The notes beneath the pieces are model-generated. The model was not told the DNA's origin, ran no database searches, and worked only from the letters and a program-made list of their open reading frames with translations. Both the position numbers and the translations under genes were made by a program. From NCBI RefSeq assembly GCF_902859805.1, contig NZ_CADIKC010000015.1, positions 62,001 to 126,000 of the forward strand: a stretch of 64,000 nt of DNA, written 5' to 3'. This document shows positions 17,700-25,157 of this stretch, piece by piece. Source of the stretch: Paraburkholderia sediminicola. Lineage in GTDB: Bacteria > Pseudomonadota > Gammaproteobacteria > Burkholderiales > Burkholderiaceae. Numbering within the stretch: the first letter of the stretch is position 1; each line of letters starts with the position of its first letter.

Positions 17700-17775
17700 T
17701 GGTTGCGGGGGCAGGAATTGAACCTGCTGCTCTCGGGTTATGAGCCCGATGGTCTGCCGGTGGCGTACACCCGCA
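17700..17775 (-). tRNA. Phage tRNA-Met (CAT), initiator-like
   Basis: A 76-nt tRNA with encoded CCA. The anticodon arm is TCGGG-CTCATAA-CCCGA; its three stacked G:C pairs next to the loop are the hallmark of initiator tRNA. The T arm is GCAGG-TTCAATT-CCTGC and the 3' acceptor strand CCCCGCA plus A and CCA, identical to E. coli tRNA-fMet at the end. The 5' strand TGCGGGT leaves one mismatch at the seventh pair. The D arm does not fold as a standard 4-bp stem, so function is uncertain. Confidence 0.8.
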
Positions 17776-17794
17776 ATGGGCAAAGAAAAATCGC

Positions 17795-18094
17795 TTAGCT
17801 GGCGTCGGTTGCGTCCGGAGCCGCTGCCGGCACAGGATCGGCGATGGGTTCGACGACAACGGCGGCCGGCGGATCGCACGGCGAGATATCGAAGTAGTAC
17901 GTCTTGCCGATGACCAGTTGCTCGGTCGCCGAAGGATTGTCGATCGTGAATTGCGCCATACCGGTGGGCGTGGCCTTCTGAAACTTCTGATCTTCTGGCA
18001 GCGTCGGGTCGTATTCGCAGCTGAAAATCGCCTGCGCACCGCCCCACTGTTGGGCGATGACCGAACTCAACCTCATCTTGGCGCGAATGCTCAT
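17795..18094 (-). CDS. Small phage protein of unknown function
   Basis: 99 residues from the ATG at 18094: MSIRAKMRLSSVIAQQWGGA, then FSCEYDPTLPEDQKFQKATP, FTIDNPSATEQLVIGKTYYF. The C-terminus is Ala/Pro/Asp-rich. It lies just downstream of a strong leftward terminator, so it begins the late operon that also carries the tRNA and virion genes. Similar proteins occur in other prophages, without a known role. Confidence 0.65.
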   Translation of the reverse strand: MSIRAKMRLSSVIAQQWGGAQAIFSCEYDPTLPEDQKFQKATPTGMAQFTIDNPSATEQLVIGKTYYFDISPCDPPAAVVVEPIADPVPAAAPDATDAS

Positions 18095-18113
18095 GATTTG
18101 CTCCGGGTAAACG

Positions 18114-18152
18114 GAAAAAGCCCCGGTCGGAAGCGACTCGGGGCTTTGGAGA
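18114..18152 (-). terminator. Rho-independent terminator before the late genes
   Basis: Inverted repeat AAAGCCCC/GGGGCTTT (18118-18125 and 18140-18147) with a T-run (CTTTTTCC) on the minus strand. It separates the late-regulator candidate (18221-18907) from the late operon. This is the layout expected if an antiterminator allows late transcription. Confidence 0.75.
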
Positions 18153-18220
18153 CACTTATTCACAGTGTCAGATTGATGCGTATATTAACGTCGATTTTAC
18201 GGAAGTCAACTATTTGTCCG

Positions 18221-18907
18221 TCAAGGCCTAACGAAATCGAGACCGCTAAGTAGTTCATCGGCGTGCTTCCGCGCCTTCGATTCGATGCCGTCGACCGCTG
18301 TAGCAACCTCGGGCAGAAGTTCGGATTCGTTCGGTACATCTGCGACACCATCGCCGGCCGCGACTCGCTTGCGTTTAGCTTCCTTCGATTTCTTCGGCTT
18401 TGCGGTGCCGAGAAACCAGTGCTTGATTACTTCCCAGTGCGCGTAAGCAGTGCGCTCGGCAACCCCGCACTTGATTGCGAGTGCTTTGATCTCGATCTTG
18501 ATGCCAGTCGCCTTCTCGACAAGCCCGCGACGCAACTGGTAATGCACGATTGTGCCGGACGGCAGGATCGACATTGCAGCCTGCTCGAGCGTGCGGATCG
18601 CTTCCTGATATTCCGGGTTTGGCGTATGTCCGCAGCAGCATGCACGGCCACAAGCGCACGGCGACGAACGCGGCGCGAATCGTGCAACAAGCACAGCCCG
18701 TTCAATGGCCGTTAGTTCCTCGAGCTCGCGGCGGATCATGCCTGCCTGGGCGGCGCCGTCGTTGCCGCTCAGCCCCTTACCCGTACGTGGCGACGGCGCG
18801 GCCATCCTGTCCACGGCCGAACGGTCGCGTGTCTGCATGGAATAGCTGAAGGCGAATATCATCGCGTCCTGCGCCGAGCGGAAGAGTTTCTGTTCTGTGT
18901 CGATCAT
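18221..18907 (-). CDS. Candidate late-gene regulator (Q-like position), Cys-rich with HTH
   Basis: 228 residues from the ATG at 18907, which overlaps the preceding stop by 4 bp. A cysteine-rich segment (PCACGRACCCGH, about residues 81-92) may bind zinc. It is followed by an HTH-like stretch (KALAIKCGVAERTAYAHWEV). The C-terminus is basic. It is the last gene before the terminator and late operon, the place of lambda Q, which also has zinc-binding cysteines. I infer a late antiterminator or activator; no direct similarity to Q was confirmed. Confidence 0.5.
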   Translation of the reverse strand: MIDTEQKLFRSAQDAMIFAFSYSMQTRDRSAVDRMAAPSPRTGKGLSGNDGAAQAGMIRRELEELTAIERAVLVARFAPRSSPCACGRACCCGHTPNPEYQEAIRTLEQAAMSILPSGTIVHYQLRRGLVEKATGIKIEIKALAIKCGVAERTAYAHWEVIKHWFLGTAKPKKSKEAKRKRVAAGDGVADVPNESELLPEVATAVDGIESKARKHADELLSGLDFVRP

Positions 18908-19095
18908 GTGGTTTCCTTGTATTTCGCGCAGCGCTTTCCGTATTTCCTGCCTTTCCTGCAAACCCGCTTCAGCGTCCCGAGATGATCCTTGCGAAGCACC
19001 GCGTGCACACAACCGACGCAGCGCTCGCCCCGTTTCCGCTCGAGCACGTCGGCCGGGTCGAGGAACTCCCATTCCTCAAGCGGCGCGGTCATCAC
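18904..19095 (-). CDS. Small cysteine-rich phage protein
   Basis: 63 residues (MMTAPLEEWEFLDPADVLER, then RCVGCVHAVLRKDHLGTLKR, VCRKGRKYGKRCAKY). Four cysteines in two pairs suggest a zinc ribbon. It overlaps both neighbours by 4 bp (ATGA). The role is unknown. Confidence 0.7.
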   Translation of the reverse strand: MMTAPLEEWEFLDPADVLERKRGERCVGCVHAVLRKDHLGTLKRVCRKGRKYGKRCAKYKETT

Positions 19096-19694
19096 CTGAA
19101 GGTGGACGACGGGCCGTACAGAGCAATTGTGAGAGGATCACGCCGAGCCAATTTGCCCTCCCGCTCCAACCGTTTAAACGTCGTGCGCGCGATTCGGGCG
19201 GCGGCCAGATCAGGTCTTTCGCGCTTCATTCGCTTCCAGTAGTCGCTGTACACCTCCGCGCGCGGCTTGCGCGGAGGCTTGGCTTTGTCCTCTCCGGCGC
19301 CCGCGGCATAGATCGGCGCATGTGGGCCGTCCTTTCTGGGTGCCCAACCGACGATCCGGACCTGCGCGCGGAAATGCTGGATGAACGCCCCTGCGGTCTG
19401 ATTCGATACGCCCGCACGCGCCGCCAGTTCGATCCGGGTACCGCGCTTCTTCTTAAGCGCAGCCCACAGCGCGACAAACGCCGGCCGTGTATCAGATGTG
19501 CCGCGTGCCTGGCGGCGCCGCGGCAGACCGAGCGCATCGGCGCGCATCTGGACGCCTCGTTCCGACCGTCCCGGCAGGCGTGCAATGCTCACTTTCAGCG
19601 GAGTGCGCAGTTTCCAGATCTCGCGGAGTATCTCGTCTTCCGAATCCAGCCATTTCATGGCGCGGCCGCACCGCGCACGCTGTTGATCATCCAT
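19092..19694 (-). CDS. Putative DNA-binding phage protein
   Basis: 200 residues. The N-terminus WLDSEDEILREIWKLRTPL resembles a SANT/homeodomain-like helix set found in phage gene-control proteins. A second region (RIELAARAGVSNQTAGAFIQ) looks like a helix-turn-helix. The C-terminus is basic (YWKRMKRERPDLAAARIA). Two DNA-binding-like parts in one protein, close to the late regulator, suggest a regulatory or recombination role. This is inference. Confidence 0.6.
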   Translation of the reverse strand: MDDQQRARCGRAMKWLDSEDEILREIWKLRTPLKVSIARLPGRSERGVQMRADALGLPRRRQARGTSDTRPAFVALWAALKKKRGTRIELAARAGVSNQTAGAFIQHFRAQVRIVGWAPRKDGPHAPIYAAGAGEDKAKPPRKPRAEVYSDYWKRMKRERPDLAAARIARTTFKRLEREGKLARRDPLTIALYGPSSTFR

Positions 19695-20151
19695 CGATCT
19701 CTCCGACTGATTCGTCCGGTGCTCCGTCGCGGACGGTCGACCATTCCCTGTATGCGCGCCGCCACGTCGAGCACTTCAGCAGATGCGACGCGCCGCCGAA
19801 ATCAAGCCAGTGATGACAGAGACCGCACCCTGGTACCGTGTACCTGTCATCTGCCTTCCGCGCGCCGCCCTTCCCGTGTGCACTCTCGTTGCTGTGACAT
19901 GGCACGATCGTCTCCTCGGGATCGCGCCGCCGGCAGAGCCCGGGCACGCGCAAATAGCAGAGCTGGTCACGACAGGCGTTGCGCATCTTCGCGTCGTGCC
20001 AACTGCGCTTCTTCCTCGCTTTGCGCTTGAATGGCGACTTCACGAGCAGCTGTGTGCGCGTCAACGAGCTGTTCGGCGCCGGGCGGCGGCCGATCGGCGC
20101 GCTGCGCTTGAGCGGCGTCTTGCTAATCAGCGGTTTCTTGCGAGTCAGCAT
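19687..20151 (-). CDS. YbcO-like (DUF1364) phage nuclease
   Basis: 154 residues. The basic N-terminus is followed by the family core: RNACRDQLCYLRVPGLCRRR, CHSNESAHGKGGARKADDRY, and PGCGLCHHWLDFGG. The conserved Cys and His residues are those of the DLP12 YbcO family, thought to be HNH-like nucleases with a bound metal. YbcO-type genes sit in lambdoid nin-like regions, matching this position between replication genes and the late regulator. Confidence 0.8.
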   Translation of the reverse strand: MLTRKKPLISKTPLKRSAPIGRRPAPNSSLTRTQLLVKSPFKRKARKKRSWHDAKMRNACRDQLCYLRVPGLCRRRDPEETIVPCHSNESAHGKGGARKADDRYTVPGCGLCHHWLDFGGASHLLKCSTWRRAYREWSTVRDGAPDESVGEIDG

Positions 20152-20498
20152 GGCTCGTCCCGCAACTGGACGACGCCGTCGAGGCGCACGCGGTTGCTGT
20201 CCGGCGGGAATGCGGGAAGCGGCACGCGCTGGTTGAAATGCAGCGGCACGCGCAGTTCGACCTCGCCACTCTCGAGGCGTGGCCAGTTATCCGGCGGGAT
20301 GATCCACGCGGGCAGGCGCACGTATGCCGAGTAGCTGACGCGCAATCCGCGGCGCAGGCTATTGCGGAACTTCCACGGCGAATGCGAGAACGCGCGCACC
20401 AGCTCGACGACGTCGCACTGGATCAGACATGGCGGCCGCTCCTTTTGCGGTACGCCGTACACCGTGAAAGCTGCAGGGACGATAAAGGTCATTTTCAT
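20145..20498 (-). CDS. Phage protein of unknown function
   Basis: 117 residues (MKMTFIVPAAFTVYGVPQKE, then LRVSYSAYVRLPAWIIPPDN, HFNQRVPLPAFPPDSNRVRL). The DNA context is a nin-like region of small genes that overlap by a few bases. Position directly upstream of the YbcO-like gene could mean a Holliday-junction or related nuclease accessory role, but no catalytic pattern is seen. Confidence 0.6.
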   Translation of the reverse strand: MKMTFIVPAAFTVYGVPQKERPPCLIQCDVVELVRAFSHSPWKFRNSLRRGLRVSYSAYVRLPAWIIPPDNWPRLESGEVELRVPLHFNQRVPLPAFPPDSNRVRLDGVVQLRDEPC

Positions 20499-20500
20499 GG

Positions 20501-20845
20501 TCAGACGATCATCCGCAGAGCGCGCTTAATACGCTTGACCCACTCGTCGCCATAAAGAATCAGCGGCCGGGCATCCTTGAGTTCCCGCAACAAGTCGCCC
20601 CATTCCGCAATCACATCGAGCGTGTTTCGGTGATTGCTTCGTGAATGCTTGAGCTCGGTTTCTAACCCGTGTTTGGCTTCTACGATCGCAGCGAACGCCT
20701 CGTTACCACCTTCGATTTCCGCGGCCGCCGCTTCGAGCTGCTCAGCAACAATTTCGAAGCCGCTACTACGCATCGCTACGGCCGACGCGCGAAGCGTGAC
20801 GGGATCGATCAGATATTTCCGGTCTTTTTCGCTGAGGCTCACCAT
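20501..20845 (-). CDS. Phage protein of unknown function, helical
   Basis: 114 residues, MVSLSEKDRKYLIDPVTLRA, with an alanine/glutamate-rich helical middle (EIVAEQLEAAAAEIEGGNEA) that could form a coiled coil. It overlaps the gene upstream by 7 bp. I do not recognise the family. Confidence 0.55.
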   Translation of the reverse strand: MVSLSEKDRKYLIDPVTLRASAVAMRSSGFEIVAEQLEAAAAEIEGGNEAFAAIVEAKHGLETELKHSRSNHRNTLDVIAEWGDLLRELKDARPLILYGDEWVKRIKRALRMIV

Positions 20846-21156
20846 TCACCTCCGAGGCCATTCAGCTTCATCAGCACGTATGGGGCGTTCGCTTCACTCG
20901 AATCACGGTAGACGCCGCGCGCGATCGCGCCGACGAGATACAGCAGATAGATACGCTGCGTAACGCGGGCCCATTGCTCGAGCTGCGCGCCGCCCTGCGG
21001 TACCGGCGCCGCCGGCGCGCATTGCGGGCGAAGCTTCTCCGGCAGTAGTTCGATGAGCTCCGCATGCTGGGCCCGCAGCACTGCGGTTGCATCGGTCGCC
21101 GCCGCCGCGGTGATGGCGGTCGGCTCCGGATCGCCGAACATGTCGAGCTGGCTCAT
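20839..21156 (-). CDS. Small phage protein with an N-terminal clamp-binding-like motif
   Basis: 105 residues. The N-terminus reads MSQLDMFGDPEP; QLDMF at residues 3-7 fits the bacterial sliding-clamp-binding pentapeptide (QLxLF type). The rest is helical (ARVTQRIYLLYLVGAIARGV), with no known domain. In this replication-linked region a clamp-binding protein would be sensible, but the motif is short and its function is not proven. Confidence 0.6.
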   Translation of the reverse strand: MSQLDMFGDPEPTAITAAAATDATAVLRAQHAELIELLPEKLRPQCAPAAPVPQGGAQLEQWARVTQRIYLLYLVGAIARGVYRDSSEANAPYVLMKLNGLGGEW

Positions 21157-21368
21157 GATGCTTTGAACGCGCCAATTCGCTCGCCCAAGATCACCGAGTA
21201 TTCGGTCATCACGCGATATTGAGCAACGAGACGGCCGCGCTCATCGTCGGGCAGTCCAGCGAACACGGGATTCGAATCGATGAAAACCTTGAGCGCGGTT
21301 CGCTTGAAATCAAGTTCGGTTTTCTCGTCGACGACGCGCTGTTGATGGGGAGCGTATGACATGTCCAT
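21153..21368 (-). CDS. Small helical phage protein
   Basis: 71 residues, MDMSYAPHQQRVVDEKTELD and FIDSNPVFAGLPDDERGRLV, with a YRVMTEYSVILGERIGAF end. Proteins with the pattern ERVVxEKxELDxKxxxL..FI occur widely in phages and have no defined function. It starts just upstream of the clamp-motif gene (4-bp overlap). Confidence 0.65.
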   Translation of the reverse strand: MDMSYAPHQQRVVDEKTELDFKRTALKVFIDSNPVFAGLPDDERGRLVAQYRVMTEYSVILGERIGAFKAS

Positions 21369-21390
21369 TTTTCCGGAATGATTTGAGGGG

Positions 21391-22020
21391 TTACCAGCTG
21401 CGGCTGGTGAGGTCTTCGACGCGCCACGTGCGCCGGCTACCTCGGCCGACGGCGTGGATCGCGATGAATCGAAATGGGAATTGCGCGGCCGCGATCTTCG
21501 TCTTGGCCCGCGCGTCGTCTGTCCATCGCCCTTTCACTTCGCGGAACTCAAGCTGGCCAGCCGCGGTGATGACGGGAAAGTCGATGGTGATGAACGTGTT
21601 GTCAGCGAGACGCAGCTTGATGGCCTCGAACCGGTAGAACAGGATCTCGCCGGCGTGAAGCTGTGGCTTGAGCACTTCCTCTTCATAGGCCGTCTCGGTC
21701 TTGTTCTGCTTGCCGCGCGGCATACGGCCGAGCTGCTGCATACGTTCGATCGGCGAAAGGCTCGGTGCGTTGCGCCAGTCGGCCAGCACGCGTTCAACTT
21801 CTACGCCCAGACCTAGCGCTACAGTGGATGCCTGCATGAACGCTGCTGCGGTTTCCGCAGCGTCATACTGTGCCAGCCGCTTTATTGCGCCATCGAGCGG
21901 GACTGGCTCGGTCGACGCGAGGCGCGCCGCCGCACCCGCGATCTGCTCGCGGATCCGCGCGGTACCGACGCAGCCGTCGGCGATCGCGCTCTCAGGGAAG
22001 CGGACGGCACTCTTGCTCAT
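21391..22020 (-). CDS. DUF1064 family phage endonuclease-like protein
   Basis: 209 residues. The C-terminal half carries the DUF1064 core: KTETAYEEEVLKPQLHAGEI, YRFEAIKLRLADNTFITIDF, LEFREVKGRWTDDARAKTKI. The D-x(n)-E-x-K arrangement (IDF, then EVK) is a PD-(D/E)xK nuclease pattern, and the family is proposed to include Holliday-junction resolvase-like enzymes. The N-terminal half is helical and unassigned. A role in phage recombination or replication is likely. Confidence 0.78.
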   Translation of the reverse strand: MSKSAVRFPESAIADGCVGTARIREQIAGAAARLASTEPVPLDGAIKRLAQYDAAETAAAFMQASTVALGLGVEVERVLADWRNAPSLSPIERMQQLGRMPRGKQNKTETAYEEEVLKPQLHAGEILFYRFEAIKLRLADNTFITIDFPVITAAGQLEFREVKGRWTDDARAKTKIAAAQFPFRFIAIHAVGRGSRRTWRVEDLTSRSW

Positions 22021-22289
22021 GCAGGTACCTCATCGAGCTGCTCGTCGAGCACCGGAACGCCGCTGATCGGGCGCAGCCAATCGTCAGCGGCATGAACTTC
22101 GCGATTAAATCCCTCGCGCTCGCCGTCTGAAGATAGAAAGCGCAACGGCTCGCGACTGCGCACCAACCAGATAACCCCAAACTCTGGGTGCATTGCGTAG
22201 AAGCTCACCACCTCGACAACCGGCGGCCGATCGTGGCGCGTATAGAGACCACGCACGGCATATGCGAGATCACCCTCTTTGCAGTTCAT
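22017..22289 (-). CDS. Small phage protein of unknown function
   Basis: 90 residues, MNCKEGDLAYAVRGLYTRHD, then VVEVVSFYAMHPEFGVIWLV; a short beta-barrel-like fold is plausible. It overlaps both neighbours by 4 bp. Many phages have such small proteins beginning near KxGDLAxV, without a known role. Confidence 0.6.
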   Translation of the reverse strand: MNCKEGDLAYAVRGLYTRHDRPPVVEVVSFYAMHPEFGVIWLVRSREPLRFLSSDGEREGFNREVHAADDWLRPISGVPVLDEQLDEVPA

Positions 22290-22702
22290 ACGCCTCCCTT
22301 CTTGGCGGCGCGCCGCCGGTCATCAATCGATTTGTTGATCTGGGTCTGGCCGAAGCCGTCAGTCGCTCGGATGCCCTCGCCGCAATGCGGGCATGCCGGC
22401 ACCATGCTGTGACTGCGCCATGCCCGCTCCACGATCTGGGCGGCGCGCAGGTGCACGCCACGCAATTCCGCCTCGGCCTGGCGCTTTTCGCGAGATGCGA
22501 TCTTCGTGAGCGCGCGTTCGTACTGGTCGAGCATGTTCGCCACGACCCAGAACGGCGAAAGCTGGATGCCGCAGTCGTCGCACCTGACGAACTGGCCCTT
22601 GTCGTCCAGCGTCATGTGGCGATGGCTGCACTCGTCCTGCGGCCTGACGATCCGCCGGTCGCGCGTGAAGCGCAGATCCTCGATATCGATGACGTTGCTC
22701 AT
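22286..22702 (-). CDS. Zinc-ribbon phage protein
   Basis: 138 residues from the ATG at 22702. It has two cysteine clusters: a C-x-H-x-H then C-x2-C set (CSHRHMTLDDKGQFVRCDDC) and a CPHC near the C-terminus. Between them lies a helix (LTKIASREKRQAEAELRGVH). The start overlaps the upstream stop by 4 bp. The zinc ribbons suggest nucleic-acid or protein binding; no enzyme motif is seen. Confidence 0.65.
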   Translation of the reverse strand: MSNVIDIEDLRFTRDRRIVRPQDECSHRHMTLDDKGQFVRCDDCGIQLSPFWVVANMLDQYERALTKIASREKRQAEAELRGVHLRAAQIVERAWRSHSMVPACPHCGEGIRATDGFGQTQINKSIDDRRRAAKKGGV

Positions 22703-22998
22703 ACGCGGTTTCCCTTCCACCAGCGAATGACACGCTGGAACGTCGGCTTGCGCCGCGGTGCCGGCGGCCGCTGATCCCAGTACCGCCCATTCGGGCCACA
22801 AGGCTCGCCGGCGGCGCGCATGACCTGACAGCTATCGACTTGTCCGTAAACCGGGTCGCGACGCGAATGCGGATGGAAGCAAGCCATTGGAAGACCCGGC
22901 GGTGGATTGGGCTTTGAATAGCGGCACGTGACGCACAGGTGGCGAACGCCCACTTCAGCGGTCGCCCACTGTTCCGAAGGGGAAAATTTTTCGGTCAT
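22699..22998 (-). CDS. Small Cys-rich phage protein
   Basis: 99 residues from the ATG at 22998, MTEKFSPSEQWATAEVGVRH. Cysteines occur as CVTC, then in MACFHPHSRRDPVYGQVDSC. Upstream start codons in this frame are not used because they lie within the replication gene. It overlaps the replication gene's stop and the next gene's start by 4 bp each (ATGA). The role is unknown. Confidence 0.65.
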   Translation of the reverse strand: MTEKFSPSEQWATAEVGVRHLCVTCRYSKPNPPPGLPMACFHPHSRRDPVYGQVDSCQVMRAAGEPCGPNGRYWDQRPPAPRRKPTFQRVIRWWKGNRV

Positions 22999-24089
22999 GA
23001 TGCGTAGTCGTCCACAGGCATCAGCGCGTCGCCAAACGTCTTGCGGGCGAGCTGGTAGAGGTCGAGCTGGTTGAAGCGCTGCGCGTCGCTGAGCACGAAC
23101 TCGATTGCCCGCGGCTCGCGCGAGGCCTTCGCCACCAGCACCCGGTAATACCGCCAGTCCTCGTCCGGTTTGCGCGTTCGCTGCGCCAGCTCGGCGCCGC
23201 GAGCGTCGACGCCGTCGGGCGTCCGGTACCAGTCTTCGGTTTCGACGCTCGCAGCGGCAGGCGTCGCGGTCGCCGGCGGCGCGAGCACCTGGTCGATGAA
23301 CGTCGACACGAAACCGGCGTATGTCGGTCGGTCGTCGGTATCTCGCTTGCGCGCCGCCACGGCTGCCGTGTGGGCTGCACGCAGCTGCTCGGCCGTCACG
23401 CCCTTGCCGATCCACGTCAGCACGTGGACGCGATCGCGGCTTCGGTCGATCGTCAGATCCTTCCCGCGTTGTCGCTCGAGGTCGATCAACAGATCGGTGA
23501 GCTCGCGTTCGGTGTTTTCGGGTTTGCTTATTTTTTGAGCAGCAGCGGCAGCGTCGTTTTCGGCCTCGCGTGCTGCTGCTTTCTCTGCAGGGTTAACTGC
23601 AGTATTAGACTGAACCTCCTTCAGTGCCTTTCTGTCGTTAGGTTCAGTGCCTTCTGGAACGACGTTCAGTGCCTTTTCCGGAGGCACTGAACCTGCTTCA
23701 GTGCCTTTATCCACAAGCTGCTGAACCTCGTTCAGTGCCTTTTTGTTACGACCCGTTTTTGAAGGCACTGAAGTACGTTCAGTGCCTCGAATCTCCCGAT
23801 CCGGCAACTCGAAACCATCGGGCACGCGCGGATAATATTGATTGCGCGCCCATCTCTGACCACCGTATCCGTGCTTCTGAACGATCAGCCATCCGAGTGC
23901 GGCCGCATCCTGCAGGTGCGTGACGACCGAACGCTCGGAAAGGCCTGTCTCGGTCGCGAGAAGCGCCGTCGACGGGTATGCAGGCTCACCAGCATCGTTG
24001 ACGTGGCAGGACAGCGTGAGGAGCACGTGCCGCGTGGTCGACGGCAACGGCGAGCTGATGATGGCGTGGCGCCATGTCCATGGCTTCAT
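22995..24089 (-). CDS. Replication initiator-like protein (lambda O-like) containing the origin
   Basis: 364 residues. The N-terminal winged-helix domain (LTLSCHVNDAGEPAYPSTAL, TGLSERSVVTHLQDAAALGW) matches O-type/RepA-like initiators that bind iterons. Residues about 100-160 are encoded by the repeated DNA and therefore carry KALNEVQ, KALNVVP and KALKEVQ repeats. The C-terminal part (LTDLLIDLERQRGKDLTIDR on) would contact a helicase or loader. No separate helicase gene is seen beside it. As in lambda, the origin lies inside the gene. Confidence 0.82.
   Translation of the reverse strand: MKPWTWRHAIISSPLPSTTRHVLLTLSCHVNDAGEPAYPSTALLATETGLSERSVVTHLQDAAALGWLIVQKHGYGGQRWARNQYYPRVPDGFELPDREIRGTERTSVPSKTGRNKKALNEVQQLVDKGTEAGSVPPEKALNVVPEGTEPNDRKALKEVQSNTAVNPAEKAAAREAENDAAAAAQKISKPENTERELTDLLIDLERQRGKDLTIDRSRDRVHVLTWIGKGVTAEQLRAAHTAAVAARKRDTDDRPTYAGFVSTFIDQVLAPPATATPAAASVETEDWYRTPDGVDARGAELAQRTRKPDEDWRYYRVLVAKASREPRAIEFVLSDAQRFNQLDLYQLARKTFGDALMPVDDYAS
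23609..23787. repeat. Iteron cluster, probable prophage replication origin
   Basis: Eight copies of TTCAGTGCCT or its complement: 23620-23629, 23643-23652, 23665-23674, 23682-23691 (inverted), 23697-23706, 23731-23740, 23763-23772 (inverted), 23778-23787. Two inverted/direct pairs form 25-bp palindromes with 10-bp arms and 5-bp spacers (23682-23706 and 23763-23787). Three copies extend leftwards as CTGAACCTNNTTCAG. A T-rich stretch (23513-23542) lies on one side. This matches an iteron origin inside an initiator gene. Confidence 0.8.
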
Positions 24090-24652
24090 GCTGCGACACC
24101 TTCACGGATATGGCGCGCGATCCGGCCTTCGGCGTGGATGCGCTGATCCCAATAGCGGTAGTACAGGTTTCTAAGCCACGTGCCGAGCACTGCACTGGGC
24201 AACTTCGTGCGCCCGAGCACGTGGGGTGCACGCGCGACCACGATCTGATAACCGTCCGGCCTCCGACTCTCGAGCGCGGGGTTGTAATACGGATCCGTGA
24301 CCGCCGGCACAACATGCCAGACGCCCGATTTCGCCGGCACCCACTCAGGAATTCCGAGGTTCTCCGGCACCACGTAGATGAAACGCGTGATCCAATCCGG
24401 CATACCGACCCACTTCGGCTTCGACAGATCCTTGCGCCAGTCTGCGAGGGAGACCTTCACTTCGAGCTCAGTTGCGTAGCCCGCGCGCGTGATCAATACG
24501 AAGTCGGCGCGGTAGTTGCCGCGGTGTGAGCCAATGCCCCAGCGGATCTCCGCTTCGGGAATGAGCGTGTTTGCGCGGTGGTCGACGTGCCGACGGATCG
24601 CAGCCTCGACGAGGCCGGCGTTGAGTTTGGTTGTGGAGGCTGCTTTGCTCAT
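24086..24652 (-). CDS. PD-(D/E)xK nuclease-like phage protein
   Basis: 188 residues from the ATG at 24652. The core GSHRGNYRADFVLITRAGYA, then ELEVKVSLADWRKDL has an aspartate followed by E-x-K, the pattern of PD-(D/E)xK nucleases. MmcB-like and other DNA-repair proteins show a similar arrangement. C-terminally RFIYVVPENLGIPEWVPA is typical of the same broad fold. It overlaps the replication gene by 4 bp and may process replicating phage DNA. Confidence 0.65.
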   Translation of the reverse strand: MSKAASTTKLNAGLVEAAIRRHVDHRANTLIPEAEIRWGIGSHRGNYRADFVLITRAGYATELEVKVSLADWRKDLSKPKWVGMPDWITRFIYVVPENLGIPEWVPAKSGVWHVVPAVTDPYYNPALESRRPDGYQIVVARAPHVLGRTKLPSAVLGTWLRNLYYRYWDQRIHAEGRIARHIREGVAA

Positions 24653-24879
24653 GCGCGCCGCCATAGCCAGTGCGTGGCAAATCCGCGAACCCACGCGATC
24701 GCATACAGGATCGACAGCGCGAACATGCCCCACTGTTGGGATTGGTACGTCGTATAGAACCAGAACGGCTGCCCAGCGAGGCCAAACAGGCATGCGAAGC
24801 GCCGGCGTTCAGGCTTCGTATCCTGCGAGAGGAACGCTGCGCCCGCGCCGAGCACGCCAATTGCAATCTGCTCGATCAC
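24649..24879 (-). CDS. Small membrane protein with GTG start
   Basis: 76 residues from a GTG at 24879 that overlaps the stop of the upstream gene (GTGA): MIEQIAIGVLGAGAAFLSQD, then FACLFGLAGQPFWFYTTYQS and FALSILYAIAWVRGFATHWL. Two or three hydrophobic segments suggest an inner-membrane protein. Proteins of this kind occur in early regions of prophages; the role is unknown. Confidence 0.65.
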   Translation of the reverse strand: MIEQIAIGVLGAGAAFLSQDTKPERRRFACLFGLAGQPFWFYTTYQSQQWGMFALSILYAIAWVRGFATHWLWRRA

Positions 24880-25157
24880 ACAGACTCCCGTCGCGCGACG
24901 TTGATGCGGAATGACGTCCTGCGGCCTTCCCTGAATTGCATGACGAAGCCCATCGCCTCGAGCACCTTCAGCTGGCGACGCACGCCGCTGTCCGAGATCC
25001 GGCATTTAACGGCGAGCTCCGGGACAGTCACCGAGCATTCTCCCGTGCTCTGCACGCTCAGGTGCGCGAGGCGCAAGAGTACGATCAGCCCGTGTGACGA
25101 CAGGTCGACGTCGGCCGGGTCGATCTCCCAGGTGAGATTGGTAAGGTGGTGCGACAT
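24876..25157 (-). CDS. Winged-helix DNA-binding phage protein
   Basis: 93 residues. It has a MarR/replication-like winged helix (LIVLLRLAHLSVQSTGECSV, then LAVKCRISDSGVRRQLKVLE, GFVMQFREGRRTSFRIN). It could be an early gene regulator or a replication accessory factor. The start overlaps the stop of the small gene upstream (TGATG). Confidence 0.65.
   Translation of the reverse strand: MSHHLTNLTWEIDPADVDLSSHGLIVLLRLAHLSVQSTGECSVTVPELAVKCRISDSGVRRQLKVLEAMGFVMQFREGRRTSFRINVARRESV

Noticed and set aside
18904..19072. Longer N-terminus of the late-regulator candidate
   Set aside because: It would overlap the upstream small Cys-rich gene over nearly its whole length; the ATG at 18907 with ATGA overlap fits.
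23609..23787. CRISPR-like repeat array
   Set aside because: Repeats are 10 bp, lie within a coding gene, occur in both orientations and have uneven spacing. No cas genes nearby. An iteron origin fits better.
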